The notes beneath the pieces are model-generated. The model had not been told where the DNA came from. It was given only the letters and a program-made list of their open reading frames with translations, and ran no database searches. Below are positions 1 to 6,510 of a DNA stretch of 14,814 bases, in pieces. A program made the translations under genes and the position numbers. The DNA is from Candidatus Baldrarchaeota archaeon (GTDB lineage Archaea > Asgardarchaeota > Baldrarchaeia > Baldrarchaeales > DXJG01). Within the stretch, counting starts at the first letter, position 1. Each line of letters starts with the position of its first letter. Location: NCBI GenBank assembly GCA_030587435.1, contig JAUQZC010000057.1:1-14814 (forward strand), read 5' to 3'.

Positions 1-593
1 TTAGGTACTACAGGCCAGTAGCAGTCTATCCTCAAGGGTATTGTAGGGTCTATACTCGATATAAACTTCGCAATGCGTTCTATTTCATCAATATCTACAA
101 GACCAGGAATGAGAACAGTTTCAGCTGAGAGTTTCTCCGGAGCATTCTCATAGATCGATTTAAAGTTCCTTAAAACCCTTCTATTGGACTTACCTGTATA
201 GTACTTGTGTACTTGATAGCTGAATGCCTTTATACTCACCTTAATTTCATCAAAACCATCTACAGGAGGATATAGGTAACCATTAGTCAATAGTACAGTA
301 CGTATTTCATTGTTCCTAATAGAATCAGCTATCTCAGCAAGCATGGGATCCAGTGTAGGTTCCCACCCTTCAAATAGTGCTATCTTGGGCTCGGTTTTCT
401 CAAGAATCTCTATTAGTTTATCTATAGTCAGGAAGTTCAATCTACTGGTTTTAGGAATCTCACTGAGATGACAATCGTACATGTAAACTCTTCTAAGACA
501 GCCCTTACATGTGAAGTTGCAGCCATGGAAGAATAAGGAAACTGAGCTTAATGCCTCATGAAAGCTTACATGATATATCTTAGTCCTGTACAT
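1..593 (-). CDS. radical SAM protein, partial (C-terminus beyond window start)
   Basis: The minus frame is open from an ATG at 593 to the window edge (about 197 codons). The cluster-binding motif GCNFTCKGC gives C25, C29 and C32, the canonical CX3CX2C that binds a 4Fe-4S cluster and S-adenosylmethionine. A second motif, EGWEPTLDP, stands where many activase-type radical SAM proteins have GGEP. Later blocks VSIKAF, YYTGKSN, TVLIPG and WPVVP match the neighbour at 674-1438 almost position for position, so the two are paralogs. The start is chosen because MYRTKIYHVS aligns with the neighbour's MNIYHIS; AGGGGA lies just upstream. It lies 80 nt downstream of its paralog on the same strand, so co-transcription is likely. 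The fold resembles pyruvate-formate-lyase activase-type enzymes, but substrate and partner are not identifiable. Confidence 0.85.
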   Translation of the reverse strand, partial: MYRTKIYHVSFHEALSSVSLFFHGCNFTCKGCLRRVYMYDCHLSEIPKTSRLNFLTIDKLIEILEKTEPKIALFEGWEPTLDPMLAEIADSIRNNEIRTVLLTNGYLYPPVDGFDEIKVSIKAFSYQVHKYYTGKSNRRVLRNFKSIYENAPEKLSAETVLIPGLVDIDEIERIAKFISSIDPTIPLRIDCYWPVVP

Positions 594-673
594 TCCTATT
601 TTCCCCTATGGCACTTAGTTATGGCATCTTTAGCCGCAAGACTTATAGAAGGTATCCTGCGTTTCAATGATAT

Positions 674-1438
674 TCACTTCCTCGGAAGTACGTCTATAAA
701 TATAGCTTTTCTCTTGCTCTTTCTCATCTCAAGTATCTCTGAGTATAGAGGATGATATGATACTATGTATAGATGTCTCATGGCTCTCGTGACAGCCTCT
801 ATGAGTTCCTCTTTTGAGGGCTCTCTGAAAGTATCAACTACGGGTATCCAAGGCTCTATGAATAGTTTTATAGATCTATCAATTTTCGATATGAATATGG
901 CTAATTTTTCAATATCTTCGGGGTCATTGATTCCAGGAATAAGTAGTGTTTCCACTTGGAATCTAAAATAGGGGTCCTCTACTTTACTTAGTTCTTCAAT
1001 AGCATTTAGAACAGGTTTATTTGATCTTCCGGTATAGTACAGGTGTTTTTCGGGATCAAATGCCTTAACGCTTATTATAATCTCTCTCAATCCAGCCTTT
1101 AATAGCTCATGAATGTAATTCCTGTTTAAAAGGCTTCCATTAGTGAGTAGGACTATATGCGTATCTAGTTTAGAGAGTTTATTCACTATACTTACTAGAT
1201 CAGGATCTAATGTAGGCTCATATCCACCTAGATATATTCTATGAGGTCTTATTTCTCTAATCTTTTTAATTATATTTTCAAGATTCCACTCTATACGCTC
1301 CGCTCTATCCGCGTAGATATCGCCTTCTCTTTTCTTCCTAAGACATCCCATACACCTAAAATTACATCCGCTAAATGATATGGTTACCATTCTCTCTCCT
1401 AAGAAGTAAGGAGTATAGCTTATGTGGTATATGTTCAC
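674..1438 (-). CDS. radical SAM protein, activase-like
   Basis: This complete 254-residue protein begins with GTG at 1438, behind a very strong ribosome site GGAGGAGGT. GCNFRCMGC supplies C25, C29 and C32 for the 4Fe-4S/SAM site. LGGYEPTLDP (about residues 70-79) is a variant of the GGEP motif with an inserted Tyr. IIISVKAFDPEKHLYYTG and LLIPGINDPEDI are typical of activase-like radical SAM enzymes, where such segments follow the SAM-binding strands. No extra cysteine cluster or fused domain is visible, so this is a minimal radical SAM core. It is the upstream member of a tandem pair with the gene at 1-593. The remnant at 7316-7964 is a different, glycyl-radical-activase type and is not a copy of it. 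The role is unknown; modification of a partner protein or of a small metabolite are both possible. Confidence 0.88.
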   Translation of the reverse strand: MNIYHISYTPYFLGERMVTISFSGCNFRCMGCLRKKREGDIYADRAERIEWNLENIIKKIREIRPHRIYLGGYEPTLDPDLVSIVNKLSKLDTHIVLLTNGSLLNRNYIHELLKAGLREIIISVKAFDPEKHLYYTGRSNKPVLNAIEELSKVEDPYFRFQVETLLIPGINDPEDIEKLAIFISKIDRSIKLFIEPWIPVVDTFREPSKEELIEAVTRAMRHLYIVSYHPLYSEILEMRKSKRKAIFIDVLPRK

Positions 1439-1486
1439 TGAGACCTCCTCCTGACAGGTTTCAGGGGACTATATACAGGGTACCCG

Positions 1487-1742
1487 CTATTGGATGTTAT
1501 CTATCCACACGTCTATACCGTATGCTATCTTAATGTTATCCCTAATCAAGACTCTTTCAGGAGGGACCATAGCGACTATCCTCCCCTTATTTTTTTAGGT
1601 TCTCTATATCTCTGGATGTAGAAGCTTGACAAGAGTCTTGTAGAGTATAGTAACCGCTTCGAACCCTGGCCCCGGGCCTGCTTATTATATCTGGATCTAC
1701 TGAGACGTGGTTCACCTTGAAGTTTTCCAAAGCATAAAACAT
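1487..1742 (-). pseudogene. decayed ORF of unknown family
   Basis: On the minus strand, an ATG at 1742 is preceded by GAGG and opens a frame MFYALENFKVNHVSVDPDII. A one-base excess in a G run near 1670 shifts the frame to PGPGFEAVTILYKTLVKLL followed by HPEI. That frame continues past two stops (TAG, TAA, each one substitution from a leucine codon) into KNKGRIVAMVPPERVLIRDN and on to YGIDVWIDNIQ, ending at 1487. The hydrophobic and charged pattern is protein-like throughout, which is why I read it as a pseudogene and not chance. Upstream to about 1815 other frames also look coding (for example SVESQVTDVQYIAGL), so the original gene may have been longer. The first residues lie inside the 54-bp repeat shared with the gene at 1832-2980, where the same bases are read in another frame. 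I do not recognise the family. Confidence 0.5.
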
Positions 1743-1757
1743 TTATTTCCTCAACAT
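1704..1757. repeat. 54-bp direct repeat, copy 1 (intergenic)
   Basis: This segment is identical, base for base, to 1939-1992 (offset 235). Beyond 1757 the match weakens quickly, and before 1704 the flanks are unrelated. Copy 1 lies in the decayed stretch and supplies the apparent ATG and GAGG site of the remnant at 1487-1742. Confidence 0.95.
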
Positions 1758-1831
1758 ATGAACTCGATTATCAGCATAACCCAGCAATATACTGCACATC
1801 CGTAACCTGAGATTCAACACTTAATCTTCTT

Positions 1832-2980
1832 TTAATTCTGACAGTAACTTTTCAGAAACTGTGCTAAAGAAACTGCAATGCTTTTGTTTGTTACAGGTAT
1901 ATATGCAATATTATCTTTTCCTACAATCTCAACCCAGTGACGTGGTTCACCTTGAAGTTTTCCAAAGCATAAAACATTTATTTCCTCAACATGTGAGCCT
2001 GATAGAGGAACGTAGAATTCACGAATCTTCCTCCTACCTAAAAATTCGGAGATGTGTAAGGTCGATCCACTCAGCTTCAACAAAAATTTTTCTGTCGGTA
2101 TGATTTTAAGGGACATTCTAGTTGTGGGAATACCTAAAATTACCGCTGGAATGATAAGGATCAGGCCAACAACTTCTGGAACTGTCCCTTTAAGTAAAAG
2201 GAAGCTTGCCAAAAAGAGTAACAGTAGCCACCAAAGAATCGAAAATGCTATAGTTAAAATTATGGTTTCATAGATCATAGGTCTACTTATATATGTCATT
2301 GCGTGCTTTCCTGACTTCAGTTCGCTGACGACCTCATTATTATCCGCTTTTATTGCACGTATTTCTGAGGGTGTGATGACATTTTTAAAATCTATTTTTA
2401 GGGGAACATGGAGTCTTTCCGATAATTTTTTAGCAAATCTTGCAAGTTCTGGACCGGCAACAAATAATTTACAAAGCTTTTCCTTTTTCTTACCGAAAAG
2501 TACAACGACTCTATGATTTCCCTCCCCACCCCTTTTGATGTGTGTTTGGCTAACAAAGGACTTTACAATTAGTTCGCTTAATTCTTTTATTGAAATACAT
2601 TTAACGATCTCTCTATTTCTTGGTTTCAACAGCCTTAATTCAACAATGCCGCGATTTGGCGAAGCCCTTAACGTTAGGGGTATTTCGCCGAATCTAAATG
2701 TGAAAAGAAATGTTCCGAGAAAGACTGCAACAAAGGGAAGAAATATTATCAGTGAAATATAAAGCATATTATTAAACTTAAGGAAGTGAAGTAAAACGCT
2801 AAGTATTAGCGAAATCACCATGAGTACAAGTAAAGATGTTGTTATGCTGATAATACTAATTGTTTTAAGAAAATCGGTATCACGTTTAGAAATCTCTAAA
2901 AACACGTCTTCATTTTCATAAAATTTTGCTTTAATTCTTTTGCATACCGGCAAAATTTTCACCCAGTACCCTGATGCCAA
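1832..2980 (-). CDS. four-helix membrane protein of unknown function
   Basis: The 382-residue frame starts with TTG at 2980. A GTG six codons further in, with CAGGG before it, is an alternative start, and neither ribosome site is strong. Hydrophobic segments lie at about residues 42-70 and 73-96, then 233-258 and 264-285, forming two hairpins. Between them is a soluble region of about 135 residues (RGIVELRLLKPRNREIV to the SELKSGKH area) with alternating beta-type and basic stretches. After the last helix comes a second soluble domain of about 95 residues. The layout, a helical hairpin followed by a beta-rich soluble domain repeated twice, hints at an internal duplication, but sequence similarity between halves is weak by eye. 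It lies 49 nt downstream of the gene at 3030-3473 and may share its transcript. No catalytic motif is seen and the function is unknown. Confidence 0.75.
   Translation of the reverse strand: MASGYWVKILPVCKRIKAKFYENEDVFLEISKRDTDFLKTISIISITTSLLVLMVISLILSVLLHFLKFNNMLYISLIIFLPFVAVFLGTFLFTFRFGEIPLTLRASPNRGIVELRLLKPRNREIVKCISIKELSELIVKSFVSQTHIKRGGEGNHRVVVLFGKKKEKLCKLFVAGPELARFAKKLSERLHVPLKIDFKNVITPSEIRAIKADNNEVVSELKSGKHAMTYISRPMIYETIILTIAFSILWWLLLLFLASFLLLKGTVPEVVGLILIIPAVILGIPTTRMSLKIIPTEKFLLKLSGSTLHISEFLGRRKIREFYVPLSGSHVEEINVLCFGKLQGEPRHWVEIVGKDNIAYIPVTNKSIAVSLAQFLKSYCQN
1939..1992. repeat. 54-bp direct repeat, copy 2 (inside a gene)
   Basis: This is the second identical copy of the 54-bp segment at 1704-1757. 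Here it encodes VEEINVLCFGKLQGEPR near the C-terminus of the 382-residue membrane protein on the minus strand, a different frame from the one used in copy 1. Confidence 0.95.
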
Positions 2981-3029
2981 TTCTATCTTAGTTCACATAG
3001 AATCTTAAACTGAAAAGTTGCATATCTGA

Positions 3030-3473
3030 TTACAGTTTTAATGTTGACTGCTTGTTTTCAAATAGGTCTGGCTCTAGTTTTCTTGCAATTTCTTCAAGAC
3101 GTTGAATAACCTCTTTTTTAAACCCTATAAATATACCTCCTTCTTTAAGTCCAAGGTATCCACCAATTCTTTCTCCCTTTTTGACTACGTCAAGCCCGTT
3201 GACCTTTATTTTCGTGTATCTATGGTTTCCCTTTATGAGGGGCTTCCTTGGGACTACGACAAAACCGTTTTCCTTGCCCACTATTATTGCTCCGTACCCC
3301 TTTTCCTCGTTATCAAATTCAAGTTCCTCTGATTCGAGGTCTAGGTGTGTTATTCTAGCAAGAGCATACCCCTTTACATGAATATAAGCATCAACCTTAA
3401 CCTTCCAGCTATGATTATCGTAAAATGTAACATCAACTTTAACAGGCACTTTCCCCCCGCAAGGTCCAGTCAC
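3030..3473 (-). CDS. small soluble hypothetical protein
   Basis: This 147-residue protein starts with GTG at 3473, preceded by GGAAGGTGATT at good spacing, a clear archaeal ribosome site. It is rich in beta-type alternation (VDVTFYDNHSWKVKVDAYIHV, GAIIVGKENGFVVVP, YTKIKVNGL, GGIFIGF) and ends in an amphipathic basic helix (KKEVIQRLEEIARKLEPDLF). It has no membrane segment and no signal peptide. There is a single cysteine (C5), so a metal site from cysteines is unlikely. A small beta-barrel or beta-sandwich with a C-terminal helix is a fair structural guess. It is the first gene of a minus-strand pair with the membrane protein at 1832-2980, with a TATA-like box at 3551-3560. I do not recognise the family. 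Confidence 0.75.
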   Translation of the reverse strand: MTGPCGGKVPVKVDVTFYDNHSWKVKVDAYIHVKGYALARITHLDLESEELEFDNEEKGYGAIIVGKENGFVVVPRKPLIKGNHRYTKIKVNGLDVVKKGERIGGYLGLKEGGIFIGFKKEVIQRLEEIARKLEPDLFENKQSTLKL

Positions 3474-3509
3474 ATTTAATCACCTTCCTCATAACCATAA
3501 GCAGCAGCA

Positions 3510-3522
3510 AAATGATGTTTCA
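3510..3522. repeat. 13-bp direct repeat, copy 1
   Basis: AAATGATGTTTCA occurs here and again 47 bp away at 3557-3569, in the control region upstream of the gene at 3030-3473. ACATTTAG follows each copy at a short distance. It could be a regulator site or simple AT-rich coincidence. Confidence 0.6.
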
Positions 3523-3550
3523 AAAGACAAACATTTAGGGCGTTTTTCCA

Positions 3551-3560
3551 AACTATAAAT
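3551..3560 (-). promoter_or_regulatory. candidate TATA box for the gene at 3030-3473
   Basis: Read on the minus strand this is ATTTATAGTT, a good archaeal TATA-like element about 78 bases ahead of the GTG start at 3473. One copy of the 13-bp repeat overlaps its upstream edge, which could let a bound protein influence initiation. This is inferred from sequence only. Confidence 0.35.
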
Positions 3561-3569
3561 GATGTTTCA
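3557..3569. repeat. 13-bp direct repeat, copy 2
   Basis: This is the second AAATGATGTTTCA, identical to 3510-3522. It overlaps the candidate TATA box of the minus-strand gene. Confidence 0.6.
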
Positions 3570-3572
3570 CAT

Positions 3573-3765
3573 TTAGTTAACAATTATCGTTTCATTTCTT
3601 AAATTTAATTTCTTACTACTTTTGGTGCGAAATTCGCTAATAACTAACAGTGCAATTAATTTATCCACATCTCTACTTAGAACATGTTTCGCTGACTCTT
3701 TTCAATGCATAGCGCTTCCCTAAGTTTTGGTTTTGCATCTATTCTGCAATTTTCTTTACCGCAGA
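3573..3765 (-). pseudogene. possible frameshifted coding remnant, unknown family
   Basis: On the minus strand one frame reads HICGKENCRIDAKPKLREAL then CIEKS before running to a stop. A one-base shift there continues as SAKHVLSRDVDKLIALLVI and SEFRTKSSKKLNLRNETIIVN, with a stop at 3573. The second part alone is 42 codons without a start codon. The residue pattern is protein-like, but the stretch is short, lacks a start and matches nothing I know, so it may be chance. Confidence 0.25.
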
Positions 3766-3776
3766 TATGTGTAAAA

Positions 3777-3784
3777 TTTATATT
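3777..3784 (+). promoter_or_regulatory. candidate TATA box for the gene at 3872-5173
   Basis: TTTATATT preceded by an A-rich stretch (GTAAAA) fits an archaeal TATA/BRE pair. Transcription would begin near 3808, leaving a leader of about 65 bases before the ATG at 3872. Confidence 0.4.
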
Positions 3785-3871
3785 CTTCAAAACTAAATAT
3801 AGATGCCCTCAAAATAACTTAGCTAAAATAACAATCCCTCATTTTAACTTATGCATTGTGAGGTGAGGAGG

Positions 3872-5173
3872 ATGAAAGCTGTAATATTAGCTCCTTACAA
3901 AGATCACATATTCAACAAAGATAGACCCTTAGCTCTGATAAAAATATGCGGCGTATCGTTACTTGTAAGAATTCTGAATTCGATTAAAGCAGCTGGAATT
4001 AAAGATGTTCTCATCGTGATGGGATTTAAGGGAGAGGACATTGTAAACATGCTCAAAAACGGCGAAGAAATAAAAATGAACATCTCATATATTGAAGCAA
4101 AAAACAGCGAAATTCCAAGTATTCCAAGTGAGTTCTTGAACAGCGACCTGCTAATACTACGATCAGACATTGTTATCGATGCAGAATTTGCAAATGAAAT
4201 AGTAAAAATAAAAGAAAATGTCATCTGCTATTCAAACGGCGAATTCATCGGCGTATGTAAAATAACTAAGGAAGACTTAAACATAGTGAAAATGGAGAAA
4301 ACCTTAGACGAAATCGTGAAAACCCTAGAAGCAAGACAAAACGTGATTAAACTGAATGTTTCTGGAATGAAAGTAGAGCATGTAGAACTGAAAAGAGAAG
4401 TGTTTCCAACATGCGTCAAAATAAAAGACAAAAACTCAATTAAATTCGCTAAGAAAAAACTAATATTTAGAACGCAAAAAGGCCTTCACTTCACTTCTTA
4501 CATAAATAAACCTATAGAAGACCGCCTCGTATACTTGATATCCGATATTTCATGGATTACTCCTAACAGAATAACAATTTTCGCAAACCTAGCAGCATTT
4601 TTCGTAGCTTCTCTCTTCCTATCGGGTTATTTGAAGATAGCAGCAGTCTTAGCCTACATTGTTGGAATAATAGACGGCCTAGATGGGAAACTGGCCAGAG
4701 CAAGAGGAATATTAACAAAACTAGGATACATCGAACATTCATTCGATATGTTATATGAACAAGTATGGTATGTAAGCTTCGCCATAAGTTTATATCTGCT
4801 AGGATACGGCTACTTGCCACTTGTACTGGGCTTAACGATGCTTGTTGCAGACAGCTTTGTAAGGCATTGTTACATGCAATTTAGACAAACAATGGGAAAA
4901 GCATTGACAGCATATACCAGGTTTGATAAAGCCTTCGCTAGAGTGGACGGAAGAAGAAACGTGTATGTCCTATACATGATAATATTCTCTTGGCTACCTT
5001 TGATACCCTATCTGTCTTGGATACAGACATCACCACTTTACGCACTCCATGCCATGCTAGCACATTCATCTCTCACAGCTCTAGTGTACGCCATTAGAGC
5101 TATCCAACACATGAGTGCAGCAGACAAGGCAAATGGAATTAAAGGATTCTTAAAACTGGTGGGAAAACCTTAA
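3872..5173 (+). CDS. fused nucleotidyltransferase-like / CDP-alcohol phosphotransferase membrane enzyme
   Basis: I start at the ATG at 3872, 21 bases inside the longest frame, because GAGGTGA stands five bases upstream and MKAVILA is the usual beginning of the family. Residues 1 to about 190 resemble a sugar- or inositol-phosphate nucleotidyltransferase (KAVILA; RPLALIKICGVSLLVR; acidic LILRSDIVID). Residues about 205-433 are a CDP-alcohol phosphotransferase with about six membrane helices. Its signature starts well: D268, D271, G272, A275, R276, G285. This domain order matches the bifunctional CDP-inositol synthase/di-inositol-phosphate synthase of thermophilic archaea. Two things are odd. 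The N-terminal nucleotide loop lacks GxGxR (it reads APYKDHIFN). The last two signature aspartates are displaced or changed (E288, D292, E296 instead of D at G+4 and G+8). A polar-lipid headgroup or inositol phosphodiester product is likely; the exact substrate is open. Confidence 0.82.
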   Translation: MKAVILAPYKDHIFNKDRPLALIKICGVSLLVRILNSIKAAGIKDVLIVMGFKGEDIVNMLKNGEEIKMNISYIEAKNSEIPSIPSEFLNSDLLILRSDIVIDAEFANEIVKIKENVICYSNGEFIGVCKITKEDLNIVKMEKTLDEIVKTLEARQNVIKLNVSGMKVEHVELKREVFPTCVKIKDKNSIKFAKKKLIFRTQKGLHFTSYINKPIEDRLVYLISDISWITPNRITIFANLAAFFVASLFLSGYLKIAAVLAYIVGIIDGLDGKLARARGILTKLGYIEHSFDMLYEQVWYVSFAISLYLLGYGYLPLVLGLTMLVADSFVRHCYMQFRQTMGKALTAYTRFDKAFARVDGRRNVYVLYMIIFSWLPLIPYLSWIQTSPLYALHAMLAHSSLTALVYAIRAIQHMSAADKANGIKGFLKLVGKP

Positions 5174-5521
5174 AAGCCGATCTTCGCACCCACTCCTAAA
5201 CGTGGTTGCACTAAATTTTTAACGAGTTTAGTCAAGTATTTCCATGACATAAATAATTAAACTTCTAATACTTGGTTGTCAAAAATACAGTAGAGAAGGC
5301 ATCCTAATATCTCTTAAATACAGAGAGATCGCTAAATTCGAGGGAGGAGACAGCTACACAATAACAGCTAACTTTTACAGATCAATACCCCTTTTTTCAA
5401 TGGAATTTGTCACATATGCAATGTTCGGTATATGTATCATAATCGCTGGGATTAGTGGTTACATAATGGGTACTAAGAGAAGAAAACAACTTGTAGTTGC
5501 TGAGAGACCATTTTATTTTAA
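5174..5521. other. intergenic stretch largely filled by a gene stub
   Basis: These 348 bases hold no intact gene. The first 79 bases after the fused enzyme show no frame or repeat worth naming. The remainder is the start-less open frame at 5253-5537. Confidence 0.6.
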
Positions 5522-5537
5522 CTACGGCGAAACATAG
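5253..5537 (+). pseudogene. start-less C-terminal stub of a membrane-anchored protein
   Basis: The frame is open for 94 codons from just after a TAA at 5250 to a TAG at 5535, with no ATG, GTG or TTG in its first 49 codons. It reads as an extracellular-type segment (GILISLKYREIAKFEGGDSY, then TITANFYRSI), a single membrane helix (about YAMFGICIIIAGISGYIMG) and a basic tail KRRK followed by LVVAERPFYFNYGET. This is the classic end of a surface protein anchored by a C-terminal helix with a cytoplasmic positive stop. The first in-frame ATG, at 5400, would give only 45 residues and has no ribosome site. Its 3' end overlaps the convergent gene at 5522 by 16 nt. It is most likely the surviving 3' end of a deleted larger gene. 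Confidence 0.55.
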
Positions 5538-6214
5538 GGAACATTTAGCAATGTAAATAGACTTAACACTATAAAACTGCTCACTGGAACAGTTATATTG
5601 TCATCTACAAATTTACCGCCGATTTTTTCAATATGTTCAACCATACTGGCAATTAACGCTGCTATTACTCCACCGACCCCAAATCCAAGAAAATACGCCA
5701 AAGGCGCGCATAACAGAAACATGGCCACGTTTCCAATCCAATGCTTAGTTCTCTTCTTAAACACAAAATTTCTAACTATGCCTGTAATACCATCACCCCA
5801 AGCCATAAACAGTATTGGAACCGCTCCAAGCCAGAAATCTCCGTTGGCCACCAACCATCCTAAACTCATTATAATTGCCCAGACCAAACAAAAGTTTACC
5901 TCATACATATTATTTGGATCTTGAAACCACTCCATCAACTTTCCAGATCTACGAGGCAAATAACAAAACATAGCAAGAATTACACCCATTATGAACGGTA
6001 ATATTGGAGTACTAAACAAGTTTAGCCACGCTATAACAAAAGCTACGATTCCACCAGCTAAAACATGTATTGTCTTTCTAGCAAAGTAAACACCGACGTA
6101 ATACTCCCATTTCCTTGCAGCAATCTCATATACACCCTTAGAAATTACTTGAACCACCAAAATTACCCATACAAATAATATTAAAGTATAAAGTATCTCC
6201 ATTAAACTTATCAT
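5522..6214 (-). CDS. dolichol/phytol kinase-like integral membrane protein
   Basis: This 230-residue, multi-helix protein starts with ATG at 6214, with GGAGGAAT eight bases upstream. Features of the CTP-dependent prenol kinase family (SEC59/dolichol kinase and phytol kinase, related to phosphatidate cytidylyltransferase) are visible in order: RKTIHVLAGG at about 46-55, WGDGITGIVRNFVFKKRTKHW at about 139-159 followed by GN, and EKIGGKFVDDNITVPVSSF at about 196-214. The GDG segment and the DDN are where the family binds nucleotide and metal. About seven hydrophobic helices are present. In the family these enzymes phosphorylate a long-chain prenol with CTP at the membrane. The archaeal substrate is not known; a polyprenol, geranylgeraniol or a glycerol ether is possible. 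It converges with the lipid-type enzyme at 3872-5173, which fits a shared theme of membrane lipid or prenol chemistry. A TATA box lies at 6258-6270. Confidence 0.82.
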   Translation of the reverse strand: MISLMEILYTLILFVWVILVVQVISKGVYEIAARKWEYYVGVYFARKTIHVLAGGIVAFVIAWLNLFSTPILPFIMGVILAMFCYLPRRSGKLMEWFQDPNNMYEVNFCLVWAIIMSLGWLVANGDFWLGAVPILFMAWGDGITGIVRNFVFKKRTKHWIGNVAMFLLCAPLAYFLGFGVGGVIAALIASMVEHIEKIGGKFVDDNITVPVSSFIVLSLFTLLNVPYVSP

Positions 6215-6510
6215 ATTTTATTCCTCCAACCCGTTGATAACGCTTCTAGATAACTAAAAATATAAATTTAACGTTAAAAATTCTTCATATTTCAACGATC
6301 CTAGCTACAGTTTATCGACATTTAACGAAATAACACCTAAATTCTCTTTACACAATGTTTTTAGTTCTCAGACCTTATATGCGTTCTTCTGCCTTATTCC
6401 TTAATTTATTATTAAATTATTTTATAAAATAGTCGAAAGAAAATCTTATAATCAACTGTTTGCATTTTACTCCCATATAAATTCTTATATTTACTACTGA
6501 TAGACTAAGG
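6215..6510. other. AT-rich intergenic leader region
   Basis: This stretch holds the promoter of the kinase-like gene on the minus strand and, near its right end (CTTATATTTAC at about 6484-6494), a TATA-like box facing the dead amidohydrolase. Nothing else is recognisable. Confidence 0.5.
6258..6270 (-). promoter_or_regulatory. candidate TATA box for the kinase-like gene
   Basis: On the minus strand this reads TAAATTTATATTT, close to the best archaeal TATA consensus. Initiation about 25 bases downstream would give a leader of roughly 20-25 bases carrying the GGAGG site before the ATG at 6214. Confidence 0.45.

Larger units (their letters stand above)
1439..1831. other. gene-free stretch with decayed coding sequence
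   Basis: These 393 bases hold no intact gene. Near 1440-1452 they carry the ribosome site of the radical SAM gene at 674-1438. Most of the rest (1487-1742 and perhaps up to about 1815) reads on the minus strand like protein broken by stops and a frameshift, and includes a 54-bp copy of part of the next gene; both are listed separately. The T7 run at 1590-1596 lies inside the decayed frame. Confidence 0.6.
3474..3871. other. divergent intergenic control region
   Basis: These 398 bases separate divergently transcribed genes. They carry candidate TATA boxes for both directions, a 13-bp direct repeat and, between about 3573 and 3765 on the minus strand, a possible broken coding stretch. No RNA gene is seen. 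Confidence 0.55.

Noticed and set aside
558..971. Plus-strand frames of 65-68 codons at 558-755 and 765-971
   Set aside because: They lie opposite or between the two radical SAM genes, have no ribosome site and read as antisense of conserved protein.
1655..1680. GC-rich GGTTCGAA-like motif suggesting a tRNA T-arm
   Set aside because: No acceptor, D or anticodon arms can be built around it; the bases are explained by the decayed coding frame.
1704..1992. The 54-bp direct repeat as a CRISPR or insertion-sequence end
   Set aside because: There are only two copies, no regular spacers, no transposase and no terminal inverted repeats.
3851..3871. Seven extra N-terminal residues (MHCEVRR) on the fused enzyme
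   Set aside because: These bases contain the ribosome site GAGGTGA itself, and the family begins at MKAVILA, so the start at 3872 is preferred.
5598..5924. 108-codon plus-strand frame
   Set aside because: It is antisense to the kinase-like gene, whose conserved motifs are on the minus strand; it has no recognisable features of its own.
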